A DNA stretch of 64,000 nt from Methylotenera_A sp044222005. GTDB lineage: Bacteria > Pseudomonadota > Gammaproteobacteria > Burkholderiales > Methylophilaceae. The position numbers were made by a program, and so were the translations under genes. Positions 52,875-60,990 of this stretch are shown here, one piece after another. The notes beneath the pieces are model-generated. The model saw only the letters and a list, made by a program, of their open reading frames with translations, was not told the origin of the DNA and ran no database searches. The stretch spans positions 3,676 through 67,675 of the forward strand of contig JBGANY010000011.1 of the NCBI GenBank assembly GCA_044222005.1. The letters are read 5' to 3'. Numbering within the stretch: the first letter of the stretch is position 1; the number at the start of each line of letters is the position of its first letter.

Positions 52875-54044
52875 ATGACCCATTTTGTAAGTGGCAATCG
52901 GATCAAGCTGCTGCGCAATGGTGCAGAATATTTTCCTGCCTTAGAAGTGGCCATCACGAATGCCGCCAAAGAGGTTTATCTGCAAACCTATATCTACCAG
53001 GCAGATGCAACAGGCATGCTGATTGGCAATGCGCTTAAACAAGCCGCACGGCGCGGTGTGCAAGTGCATGTTTTGCTGGATGGGTTCGGATGCAAGGACT
53101 TGCCAAAAACCTATGTGCGTGAATTAGAGAGCGCAGGTGTACAGGTGATGTTTTACCGCCCTAAAATATCTCCATGGACATTCAAGAAGAACCGCTTGCG
53201 GCGCCTGCACCGTAAAGTGGCGGTGATCGATGGCACGGTCGGTTTTGTTGGCGGTATCAATATCATTGATGACTATGATATTCCGAAAAGCCATACACCT
53301 TTCAATGTGCCGCCGCGCGTTGATTATGCGGTCCGCCTGGAAGGCGCATTGCTGCCGGCCATCGCTGAGAGCGTACACAAACTGTGGCGACATCATGCGA
53401 GGCTGCATCTGTTAAGTGCGAGCATGGATTCTGCCAAGCCGATTCGGCAGCGAAAAATAAAAGACGGCATAAAGGCCGCTTTTGTGCTGCGTGACAACTT
53501 GCTGCACAGACGTGATATTGAAGACGCTTATCTGGAGGCGATTGCACAAGCCAAATCTGAAATTATTATTGCCAATGCTTACTTTGTGCCTGGCAAAAGA
53601 TTTCGTCAGGCCTTATTAGACGCAGCTCTACGCGGGGTAGCCGTGAAACTATTGCTGCAGGGGCGTATGGAGTATTTTCTGATGTTTGCCGCACATGCGT
53701 TTTACAGAGAGTTTTTGAGGCATGGCATCGAAATTTACGAATATCGTAAAAGTTTCATGCACAGCAAGGTCGCGGTCATCGACAATGAGTGGGCAACGGT
53801 GGGTTCGTCCAATATCGACCCTTTTAGTCTGTTATTGGCGCGCGAAGCCAACGTGATTGTGCGGGATGCCGCCTTTGCCAATGAGCTTAGAGCCGACATT
53901 CTTGCATCAACGCAAGAGGGGGCGCATCGTGTGGCAGAGCAGGATTGGGGGCGAGGCAATATCGTTAAACGCATGGCCTCATGGGTGGCGTATGGATTGG
54001 TTAGATTTTTTTTAGGTGTAATAGGGTATTCAAATGAGCGATAA
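52875..54044 (+). CDS. clsB: Cardiolipin synthase ClsB (YbhO-like)
   Basis: 389 aa phospholipase-D-superfamily enzyme joining phosphatidylglycerol-type lipids into cardiolipin. Two HKD motifs: HRKVAVIDGTVGFVGGIN (about residue 114) and HSKVAVIDNEWATVGSSN (about residue 296). No long N-terminal membrane anchor, which separates ClsB from ClsA; a single hydrophobic stretch near the C-terminus. Second gene of the EEP-clsB pair; the AI-2E gene follows. Confidence 0.92.
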   Translation: MTHFVSGNRIKLLRNGAEYFPALEVAITNAAKEVYLQTYIYQADATGMLIGNALKQAARRGVQVHVLLDGFGCKDLPKTYVRELESAGVQVMFYRPKISPWTFKKNRLRRLHRKVAVIDGTVGFVGGINIIDDYDIPKSHTPFNVPPRVDYAVRLEGALLPAIAESVHKLWRHHARLHLLSASMDSAKPIRQRKIKDGIKAAFVLRDNLLHRRDIEDAYLEAIAQAKSEIIIANAYFVPGKRFRQALLDAALRGVAVKLLLQGRMEYFLMFAAHAFYREFLRHGIEIYEYRKSFMHSKVAVIDNEWATVGSSNIDPFSLLLAREANVIVRDAAFANELRADILASTQEGAHRVAEQDWGRGNIVKRMASWVAYGLVRFFLGVIGYSNER

Positions 54045-54090
54045 TTAATACACCTTTGAAAAATGAGCCTTAATAACCGGTGATCGAAGA

Positions 54091-55182
54091 ATGAGCAAAC
54101 AGGAAACCAATCAAACAGAAACTACCAGCCAAGATGATTGGAGTTCACTCAATCATGTGCATACGCTTGTGCTGATGATAGTGACTGCTTTAGGCGTTTA
54201 CTTGTGTTACAGGCTGGTTGCACCATTTTTGCCGGTGATTGTTTGGGCGCTGACATTAGCGGTTATGTTTGCTCCTCTGCAGCGCTGGCTTGAGGCCAAA
54301 GTTAGATACTCTACTGTTGCTGCGCTGATTTCCATCTTGATCATCGGCTTCATCGTCGTTGTTCCCGCGATATTCGTCGGGGAACAACTGCTGGAGCAGG
54401 TGGTAAAAGGGTCGCAGCTCATTGAGAGCAAGGTTGATTCAGGCGAATGGCGGCGTGTGCTTGAGGCGCAGCCGAAACTGACACCAATTCTAAATAAAAT
54501 TGAGCGGTATGTGAATTTTCCTGAAATCGTAAAAACACTCAATGCCAAGCTGGGCTCAGTCGTGGGCGCTATTGTCAAAGGCTCATTATTACAGGTGTTA
54601 GGGTTTGTCCTGGTTTTTTATGTGCTTTTCTTTTTCCTGAGAGATCGCCATTCAGCGCTCAAGTCCATGATGGCTTTGTCGCCGCTCACACAAATGGAGA
54701 TGGGCAGGCTGTTTAATCAAGTTGGCGACACTATTCACGCCATCGTTTACGGAACGTTTGCCATTGCGGTTGTGCAAGGGTGCTTGGGCGGGCTGATGTT
54801 CTGGTGGCTGGGATTGCCAGCGCCGTTGTTGTGGGGCTTGGTGATGAGTTTGCTGGCTGTTGTGCCCATGTTGGGCACTTCGGTCATATGGGCTCCTGCA
54901 GCGCTATTTCTGGCTTTGGAAGGGGATATGGGCAGTGCCTTGATTCTCACGTTATGGGGCATGCTTGTGGTTGGCACAATTGACAACCTGCTTAGACCGA
55001 TTTTCGTAGGAAACCGGCTTAAACTTCACACCATTCTCGCTTTTATGTCAATTGTCGGCGGCCTGCTGCTGTTTGGCCCTGCAGGCCTTATTTTGGGGCC
55101 CGTGATACTTACTGTTACCATTGCCTTGCTAGAAATCTGGTTAACTCGAACCTCTGTGAGGGTGGTAGAGCCTCAGGGCTAA
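54091..55182 (+). CDS. AI-2E family transporter-like membrane protein
   Basis: 363 aa with paired hydrophobic segments near the N-terminus (about 25-70), a soluble loop (about 90-165), and a C-terminal block of four to five helices including FVLVFYVLFFFLRD and GLVMSLLAVVPMLGTSVIWAP. This is the YdiK/TqsA/PerM family; some members export autoinducer-2 or act as Na+/H+ antiporters. Substrate not predictable. GTGATCGAAGA precedes the ATG. Confidence 0.85.
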   Translation: MSKQETNQTETTSQDDWSSLNHVHTLVLMIVTALGVYLCYRLVAPFLPVIVWALTLAVMFAPLQRWLEAKVRYSTVAALISILIIGFIVVVPAIFVGEQLLEQVVKGSQLIESKVDSGEWRRVLEAQPKLTPILNKIERYVNFPEIVKTLNAKLGSVVGAIVKGSLLQVLGFVLVFYVLFFFLRDRHSALKSMMALSPLTQMEMGRLFNQVGDTIHAIVYGTFAIAVVQGCLGGLMFWWLGLPAPLLWGLVMSLLAVVPMLGTSVIWAPAALFLALEGDMGSALILTLWGMLVVGTIDNLLRPIFVGNRLKLHTILAFMSIVGGLLLFGPAGLILGPVILTVTIALLEIWLTRTSVRVVEPQG

Positions 55183-55264
55183 TCAATGGATGCTGGCTAT
55201 GGATCAATTTTGTTACTAAACTTTAGGATGACCTATCATCAAGACTGAATCGACAACCCCTCAT

Positions 55265-56104
55265 TTGTTAGTACAAAGCATGTTCCAGCCTGCTTTGCCG
55301 CCGCGTAATCGTGATGCGCATAAAGGGTCTTTTGGCAGCGTGGCAATTATTGGTGGTGATACCGGCATGGTTGGCGCAACCTTGCTGGCGGCGCGGGCTG
55401 CTGTACATTGCGGTGCAGGGCGGGTATATGCCGCAATGCTGTGCAAAGATGTGCCGAGCGTGGATATGCACCAGCCGGAAATCATGCTGCGTTCACCAGC
55501 AGCGCTTAGCCAGTTAACTCAGCTGGATTGTGTCGTGATTGGTCCAGGGTTAGGGTTGTCGAATGCGGCGATAGAACTGCTGGAGTTTTGGTTAAGCAAG
55601 GATATATCCCTGTTGCTTGATGCAGATGCGCTCAACTTGATTGCCATCCATCTGCATTTGGCCGCTATCGTTGTCAGCCGCGATGCCGAAACCGTCATCA
55701 CGCCACACCCGGGTGAAGCCGCCAGGCTGCTTGATACCAGCAGTGAACATATTCAGCAAAACCGTAGCGAGAGTGCACTGAAATTAGCCAAAACGCTGCG
55801 TGTTACCTGTGTGCTTAAAGGCGCCGACAGTGTTTGCGCACACTATGATGGCAGCTGGTTTGTCAACTCGAGCGGCAATGTCGGGCTGGCCAGCGGCGGC
55901 ACCGGCGATGTGCTGAGCGGCATTATCGGCAGTTTGATGGCGCAGGGCTTAAATGGCCTGCAAGCAGCGAAACTAGGGGTTTATGTGCATGGTGCAGCCG
56001 CCGATGCGCTGGTTGAAAAAGGCATCGGCCCGGTGGGGCTGACGGCTTCAGAGGTGGCGCTGGAAGCACGCGATATCATTAATCTGCTGAACCAAGACAA
56101 GTAA
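55265..56104 (+). CDS. nnrD: ADP-dependent NAD(P)H-hydrate dehydratase
   Basis: Repairs hydrated NADH/NADPH using ADP or ATP. About 279 aa, ribokinase-like fold with NRDAHKGSFGSVAIIGG, ADALNLIA, TPHPGEAARLL and the anion-hole/active-site GGTGDVLSGIIGSLMAQG. Many bacteria carry it fused to the NAD(P)HX epimerase (NnrE/YjeF_N); that half is absent here and not adjacent. TTG at 55265 is the longest start, ATG at 55280 the alternative; neither has a clear ribosome binding site. Confidence 0.88.
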   Translation: MLVQSMFQPALPPRNRDAHKGSFGSVAIIGGDTGMVGATLLAARAAVHCGAGRVYAAMLCKDVPSVDMHQPEIMLRSPAALSQLTQLDCVVIGPGLGLSNAAIELLEFWLSKDISLLLDADALNLIAIHLHLAAIVVSRDAETVITPHPGEAARLLDTSSEHIQQNRSESALKLAKTLRVTCVLKGADSVCAHYDGSWFVNSSGNVGLASGGTGDVLSGIIGSLMAQGLNGLQAAKLGVYVHGAAADALVEKGIGPVGLTASEVALEARDIINLLNQDK

Positions 56105-56141
56105 CTTGCGAGAAATGATTTTATTGCTGCAATCAATCTGA

Positions 56142-57518
56142 TTAGCTCAAAGTTACAGTTTCAAGGTAATCCGGCACAACGACTTGCCAGCGCAGCGCCT
56201 CTTCGATATGAAGCCGCATCGCGTCTGCTGCAACTGGTTCACCATGGACAATAAAGGTCTTTTTCGGCGCCTTTTCAAAGCCGCCCAGCCAATCCAGAAT
56301 CTCGGAATAATCCGCATGCGCGGAAAGATTTGAAATAAACTCGACATTGGCACGTACGGGTATATATTCACCATGAATCTTGATACTTTCAGCGCCATCC
56401 AGCATGGCAGAACCGCGCGTGCCAGCGGCCTGAAATCCAACAAATAGAATCGTATTATTGGGCTTGGGGGCAAATGCCTTCAAATGATGCACGACACGTC
56501 CGCCTGAAGCCATGCCGCTTGCGGACAGGATAATCATCGGGCCTTTGGTTATGTTCAGCCGCTTGGATTCCTCAACACTATTCACCATGCGTGCCGTATG
56601 GAAAAGTGCGCTGCACTGTTCTAGGCTCAGGCGATGTTCACCGCGGTGATGACGGAATATCTCTGTGGCATCCACCGCCATCGGGCTATTCAGATACACG
56701 GGGATGTCATTAGCGATGGCGCCTGAGGATTTAAGCTGATGAATGTAATAAAGCAACTCTTGCGCGCGCCCGACTGCAAACACAGGAATAAGGATAATGC
56801 CCCTGCGTTTTGCTGTTTTATTGATAATCGCAGCCAGCTTGATTTTAGGGTCTGCTTTGTCATGGAGACGATTGCCGTAAGTGGATTCAAGCACCAGGTA
56901 ATCAGCCTGCTTTATGCGCACCGGCGATTTCATTAAAATGTCATTGGGCCGACCAATGTCGCCAGAAAACAGAATAGAGGTTTTTTTGTTGTGAATACGC
57001 ACAAAGGCGGAACCCAGAATATGCCCATTAGGCGAAAACCTTAGCGTCAATCCACCATCCAAGTTAACGTCCTGTTCAAAAGCAACCGGGTTGAGCAATT
57101 TTAGCGCCGCTTCTGCATCTTCCTGTGTATACAGCGGCAATGCCGGGTGATGCTTTGAAAATCCGCGCCGGTTGGCGTATTCAGCTTCTTCTTCTTGCAG
57201 GTGCGCCGAATCCGGCAGCAATATTTCGCATAAATCACGCGTGGCTTCAGTACAATATACCTTGCCGGAGAATCCATTTTTTACCAGCAGCGGCAGGTAG
57301 CCACTGTGGTCGATATGCGCATGCGTCAGCACCACCGCATCTATATCTTTCGGGCTGATTGGCAGTTGCGCCCAATTTCTGAGTCGCAGCTGTTTCAGCC
57401 CCTGAAACAGTCCGCAATCAACCAGAATACGCATCATGCTGCCTGAGTCGGTTTCACAGGTAAGCAGGTATTTGGATCCGGTGACGGTTCCAGTCGCGCC
57501 GAGAAATTTTAATTTCAT
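56142..57518 (-). CDS. MBL-fold/beta-CASP RNase-like protein
   Basis: 458 aa metallo-beta-lactamase protein with the zinc motif THAHIDHSGYLP, later Zn ligands in SGDIGRPND and the C-terminal HADYSEI, a beta-CASP module (about 200-340), and a closing RMMBL segment FIVHGEPVAA. These are the CPSF73/YciF-like RNA-processing exonuclease or endonuclease family. Substrate unknown. It follows the small CxxC membrane protein gene by 15 nt on the minus strand. Confidence 0.88.
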   Translation of the reverse strand: MKLKFLGATGTVTGSKYLLTCETDSGSMMRILVDCGLFQGLKQLRLRNWAQLPISPKDIDAVVLTHAHIDHSGYLPLLVKNGFSGKVYCTEATRDLCEILLPDSAHLQEEEAEYANRRGFSKHHPALPLYTQEDAEAALKLLNPVAFEQDVNLDGGLTLRFSPNGHILGSAFVRIHNKKTSILFSGDIGRPNDILMKSPVRIKQADYLVLESTYGNRLHDKADPKIKLAAIINKTAKRRGIILIPVFAVGRAQELLYYIHQLKSSGAIANDIPVYLNSPMAVDATEIFRHHRGEHRLSLEQCSALFHTARMVNSVEESKRLNITKGPMIILSASGMASGGRVVHHLKAFAPKPNNTILFVGFQAAGTRGSAMLDGAESIKIHGEYIPVRANVEFISNLSAHADYSEILDWLGGFEKAPKKTFIVHGEPVAADAMRLHIEEALRWQVVVPDYLETVTLS

Positions 57519-57533
57519 ATTATTTTTACCTTT

Positions 57534-58121
57534 CTAGCGTTCTTTATTTAGTGCTATACGGTATTCCTCAAGTTTTGCTTCATAGTTTTCGGCTTCACCA
57601 AAATCTAAAAATCGTGCATAACGGACATGCGCGCCGAGAATTTTTCGTGCATGCTTGATGGGGCAAAAGTATTGCTCGGTGCGCGCGACAATTTCACTGA
57701 TGTAGGCAATCATGCCGGCGCCGTAGGCACAATAAGTACAGTGAAATTTTTCTATAAAATTCAGGTAATTAAGTTGGTGCCGATCAAATATAATGTAATC
57801 AGCCCGACGTACTTTTTTGATGTCGTAAATCGGAAAGCAAGTCAGTTGGTAAAAGGTAATGAATATATCTGTAATCACCAGCGGAATAATCATCAAGTAA
57901 ATGATTGGGCCGGTAATCAGATTCTGCGGGCGGTAAGTCACCAGCCAGCGAAAAAAATTCATTTTCAGCCGGCGGTGTGTTTCTTTGATGGATTGTTCAA
58001 ACTCAACGCGTTTTCCCTTAATTTGAAAAAACATGCTGGATGGTTGTTCGCTGAGTGCCGTACGCAATTCGTCCTCAAGCACGGTAATCTGGTCAAGCAA
58101 TTGCTGGATACGGTCGTTCAT
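57534..58121 (-). CDS. Uncharacterised membrane protein with CxxC motif
   Basis: 195 aa, not recognised. N-terminal coiled-coil-like stretch (about 1-55, RIQQLLDQITVLEDEL), two closely spaced hydrophobic segments (about 66-100), then a soluble part with FHCTYCAYGAGMIAYI (CxxC) and a third Cys in EQYFCPIKHARK, and an acidic C-terminus. The Cys set could bind metal or form a disulfide. It lies between the DUF882 gene and the MBL protein gene on the same strand, so co-transcription is likely. Confidence 0.75.
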   Translation of the reverse strand: MNDRIQQLLDQITVLEDELRTALSEQPSSMFFQIKGKRVEFEQSIKETHRRLKMNFFRWLVTYRPQNLITGPIIYLMIIPLVITDIFITFYQLTCFPIYDIKKVRRADYIIFDRHQLNYLNFIEKFHCTYCAYGAGMIAYISEIVARTEQYFCPIKHARKILGAHVRYARFLDFGEAENYEAKLEEYRIALNKER

Positions 58122-58247
58122 CAGTGCCCCAATATTTTTCTGAATGATACAAGATTAACACAGTGCCAGACAAAATATAGAAGTAAGCGCTACAAAAAGG
58201 TGGCCAGACTGGCCAGTCTTAGCGCGGATGATGATATTTGTTTTATG

Positions 58248-58805
58248 TTACCAGCTGCGAATTCGGCCAATATCGACATGCACGAAGTTAGATTTTGGAT
58301 AATAGCCGACGCCACCCCCACGCAAGGCGATGGCAGCGCGCCGCAGCTCATCCAAAGGAACGCCTTCGATATAAAGATCGACCGCTTTGGCCTGCATGTG
58401 CAGGCTGCCCTTGGCAACCCCATCTGAATTGGCGGCTAGAGAGGCATTAGTGGCTGGAGAGCGATAGCCAGATATGATATGAAACGGTTGCGCGGTGCCT
58501 AGTGTGCTGTGGAGGCCATATAGCAGATCAAGCAAAGGCGTCTCGATCGGGAGTATCTGATCATTGCGGTAATCGCGCAAGATATGGTTGATGTCTGCCA
58601 GCGCGTCAGGCAAGTAGTTGCCCTCGGCCCAGTAGACAGTTTTCAGATTTTCGCCAGTGTGCAAATTGTAGAAATCCAGCTCGCGCACTACTGTTTTACC
58701 TTGCTCGAAAGCTGCGAAAGCGGGGCACGCACTCAGTCCGCTGAGTGCGAACGCCATACCGGCCTTAAGTAGACCGCGGCGCCCTTTGCAAATTTGATTA
58801 TCCAT
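58248..58805 (-). CDS. DUF882/YcbK-like peptidase M15 protein, Tat-exported
   Basis: 185 aa. N-terminal twin-arginine-like signal (KGRRGLLKAGMAFALSGL) cut after about residue 31, then a peptidase_M15_3/DUF882 domain with FHIISGYRSPATN, the zinc ligands in KGSLHMQAKAVDL, and VHVDIGRIRSW at the C-terminus. Relatives are murein endopeptidases or penicillin-insensitive DD-peptidase-like enzymes. It follows the L,D-transpeptidase gene by 21 nt, as ycbK follows ycbB in E. coli, which supports a cell-wall role. Confidence 0.88.
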   Translation of the reverse strand: MDNQICKGRRGLLKAGMAFALSGLSACPAFAAFEQGKTVVRELDFYNLHTGENLKTVYWAEGNYLPDALADINHILRDYRNDQILPIETPLLDLLYGLHSTLGTAQPFHIISGYRSPATNASLAANSDGVAKGSLHMQAKAVDLYIEGVPLDELRRAAIALRGGGVGYYPKSNFVHVDIGRIRSW

Positions 58806-58826
58806 AGCGATAGTTTATCCTTAATT

Positions 58827-59753
58827 TCATGGAATTTGGGAGTAAAGTGTCACGTCGCGCGCAATGCCGTCTTTCTGCTCCAGCACATCTGCGGCATGTA
58901 ACCAGTTAATCCGATCGCTTAGCATGGCATCGTTCGCCAACTGCTCAAGCGCCGCCAATGAGACATCGCTTTCGTTATAAATATCCCGATGCGCCTCAAC
59001 AAAAATGCGCCCGTCCGATTCAGTCAGCAGCAGCGGAGCATAAATTATACTGCCAGTTGCCCCGCGCTCTATCTGTGCAAATAGCGCCTCAATATCATCA
59101 GGATGCAAACGGATGCAGCCATGGCTCTGGAAATGGTAAATGCTGGCCGGCGCAATGGTGCCGTGAATGCCGATTGATGTCAGGCTGAGTCCCAGCCAGT
59201 GCTTGCCAAGCGGATTATCGGGACCCGGCGGCACTTCGGTCTTCACTATCTGGCCTTCGCGCCGCATCTCCTCCTGAATGGATTTCGGCACGCGCCAGGC
59301 CTTGTTGACTGCCTTGTCGATCACAGTAAAACTGCCTGCCGGCGTTGGCCAGCTTGGCTTGCCCAGTCCTACAGGGTAGGCGGCTGCCAACTCCCAGTCG
59401 CGAAAATAGTACAACATGCGCTGCGGCAGGTTGATGAGCAGTCCTTCCTCCCGTGCCTCCGGTATGATGTGCCGGTTATCGATGATCAGCTTCTTGCCCG
59501 GCATCAGCTTGGCGTTGTACTTCAGGCCATTCTCGCGTGACAGCACTGCGGCAGCCACACCAAACCGCGCACCAATCTTGATCAGATAATCGCCGGGCTG
59601 AACGGTGTATTCAAACACGCCGCCTGCAACGGGGAATCCAAGCGGTTCCGCCATTGCAAAAGGCAGATAAAACGCCAAAATGGCTGGCCATATAAAACGC
59701 AATTCTATTCTCTCTTTTCTATCAGCCTGAACTGAAAATGACAATATTGACAT
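58827..59753 (-). CDS. L,D-transpeptidase (LysM + YkuD)
   Basis: 308 aa periplasmic enzyme forming 3-3 cross-links or attaching lipoprotein to peptidoglycan. Hydrophobic signal (about 18-35), LysM-like segment YTVQPGDYLIKIGARFGV (about 49-92), and a YkuD domain with the catalytic signature HGTIAPASIYHFQSHGCIRL (Cys in SHGCIR). Resembles ErfK/YbiS. Operonic with the DUF882 gene. Start at 59753 gives a somewhat long N-region before the signal, so a later start is possible. Confidence 0.88.
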   Translation of the reverse strand: MSILSFSVQADRKERIELRFIWPAILAFYLPFAMAEPLGFPVAGGVFEYTVQPGDYLIKIGARFGVAAAVLSRENGLKYNAKLMPGKKLIIDNRHIIPEAREEGLLINLPQRMLYYFRDWELAAAYPVGLGKPSWPTPAGSFTVIDKAVNKAWRVPKSIQEEMRREGQIVKTEVPPGPDNPLGKHWLGLSLTSIGIHGTIAPASIYHFQSHGCIRLHPDDIEALFAQIERGATGSIIYAPLLLTESDGRIFVEAHRDIYNESDVSLAALEQLANDAMLSDRINWLHAADVLEQKDGIARDVTLYSQIP

Positions 59754-59806
59754 ATAACGTTGGCATCATAACAGCACGGCTGCCACAGTGACCAGTTGCC
59801 AGCATA

Positions 59807-59822
59807 TAAGGGTTAGCCCTTA
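59807..59822. repeat. Short inverted repeat
   Basis: TAAGGG (59807-59812) and CCCTTA (59817-59822) around TTAG. Located between the divergent L,D-transpeptidase and DUF2934 genes. Possibly an operator or part of a transcript hairpin; no further evidence. Confidence 0.35.
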
Positions 59823-59873
59823 CGTGCTTGCACGAATTTACATGTATTCACCAGTTCATTACATTGCACATAT

Positions 59874-59933
59874 CGGCGGTGCATGCCTAACAACGCATAG
59901 TTGTCTAATCTCTATATGAGATTGGTGCCGCCG
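59874..59933 (+). ncRNA. Candidate three-way-junction RNA in the DUF2934 leader
   Basis: A closing stem CGGCGGTGC (59874-59882) can pair with GGTGCCGCCG (59925-59933, two G-U pairs). Inside it lie two independent hairpins: ACAAC/GTTGT (59890-59894 with 59900-59904) and AATCTC/GAGATT (59907-59912 with 59918-59923). This makes a compact branched fold ending 40 nt ahead of the GTG of the next gene. It could be a leader element or small RNA. Only base pairing supports it; no known family is recognised. Confidence 0.35.
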
Positions 59934-59972
59934 ACTTCAATTTTAATGCCAGTAAGTTAAAGAGGAGGCCAA

Positions 59973-60182
59973 GTGAGCCCTTTAAAAGTGAAATCTTCAA
60001 AAGCAACTGGAAAAAGCCCAGTGAGCCCTGGAACTGAGATTGAGTCAAAGGAAGCGCTCAATAACGAGGACATGGTCTCCCGTATCGCAGTGTCTGCTTA
60101 TTATAAAGCAGCGGCGCGCGGCTATGAACCAGGACATGAGATTCAGGACTGGCTTGAAGCCGAAGCGGAGATGCAGCCATGA
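59973..60182 (+). CDS. DUF2934 domain protein
   Basis: 69 aa soluble protein. After a Lys/Ser-rich N-terminus it carries the DUF2934 core: RIAVSAYYKAAARGYEPGHE followed by IQDWLEAEAEM. Function unknown; such genes occur near small heat-shock proteins and other stress genes. The GTG start at 59973 is supported by a perfect AGGAGG 4 nt upstream. The possible structured leader just ahead is listed separately. Confidence 0.82.
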   Translation: MSPLKVKSSKATGKSPVSPGTEIESKEALNNEDMVSRIAVSAYYKAAARGYEPGHEIQDWLEAEAEMQP

Positions 60183-60368
60183 TGTCCATACCCCCCATAG
60201 ATATATATGTCAGGCGGCTAATTCCGAGTTAACGTTTCTGCGTCTAAGCGGAGATTATGGCTGACATTACCCGCGTGTTGTCTTTCGAGCAATTAATTGC
60301 AAAGAGGCACTTACTTAAATTAAACAGGCAATGATGAAATAGTTCTATTTATATTAAAGGAGAAACTC

Positions 60369-60887
60369 ATGGACACAGATAACAAAGGAAACGTTCCTGT
60401 AAAAACCGAAGGCAAAGAAACAGCAAAATCCACTTGGCCTGCACTGCAGCACCCCATTGCGGAGATGGAACGCGCATTTGACCGCTTTTTTGGACGCGGC
60501 TGGCCTTCACTGAGGCGCTGGAGCGACTTCCCGGCGCTGGACAATCTGTTTGAGGCTGAAGGACTGCGCATGCCCAGTCTGGACGTGGTGGATCGGGACA
60601 ATGAAGTGCTGGTACGTGCTGAGATTCCCGGGATTGAAAAGAAAGACATCAGCGTGTCGCTTGCTGACAATGTGTTATCCATTAAAGGGCAATCCAGAAG
60701 TGAGAAAAAAGAGGAAAAGGGCGATTATCATCGGCACGAAATTTCCAGTTCTTCCTTTGCGCGTTCCATTACGGTGCCTGCAAATGTAGATGCCTCTAAA
60801 ACGGTTGCAAACCTGAAAGACGGCATTCTGGAGGTTACGTTGCCCAAGCTGGAATCATCTAAAAAGCGCAATATCGCGGTTCAGTAA
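60369..60887 (+). CDS. Hsp20-family small heat-shock protein
   Basis: 172 aa holdase chaperone. N-terminal part aromatic-rich (FDRFFGRGWPSLRRWSDFP), alpha-crystallin domain about residues 65-165 with LVRAEIPGIEKKDISVSL, YHRHEISSSSFARSITVP, and the A-x-x-x-N-G-V-L-type LKDGILEVTLPK. ATG preceded by AGGAGAAA. No clear heat-shock-sigma promoter is visible in the 186 nt upstream. A strong hairpin follows the stop. Confidence 0.94.
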   Translation: MDTDNKGNVPVKTEGKETAKSTWPALQHPIAEMERAFDRFFGRGWPSLRRWSDFPALDNLFEAEGLRMPSLDVVDRDNEVLVRAEIPGIEKKDISVSLADNVLSIKGQSRSEKKEEKGDYHRHEISSSSFARSITVPANVDASKTVANLKDGILEVTLPKLESSKKRNIAVQ

Positions 60888-60904
60888 AAGGTCTTGCTTC
60901 TAGT

Positions 60905-60932
60905 CTCGCTAACACCTGATGGTGTTAGCGAG
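60905..60932 (+). terminator. Perfect 12-bp hairpin after hsp20
   Basis: CTCGCTAACACC (60905-60916), loop TGAT, GGTGTTAGCGAG (60921-60932), 17 nt after the hsp20 stop. Very stable, but the following bases are not a T-run, so it may end or protect the hsp20 mRNA rather than act as a textbook terminator. Confidence 0.6.
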
Positions 60933-60990
60933 TAGATGAAATCAACGACCTCCGGTTTCAATACCAAGCTAGACGCAATTAAAAGCAGTT

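Noticed and set aside
58165..58225. TGGCCAGAC/TGGCCAGTC near-repeat as a mobile-element end or att site
   Set aside because: Only two short copies side by side, with no integrase, transposase or matching distant copy.
57627..58427. 266-codon plus-strand frame opposite the CxxC membrane protein and DUF882 genes
   Set aside because: Antisense to two genes with signal peptide, motifs and operon spacing; no ribosome binding site.
60151..60198. Heat-shock sigma promoter for hsp20 (CTTGAA ... CCCCAT)
   Set aside because: The two elements are 34 nt apart, far more than the 13-15 nt spacing required.
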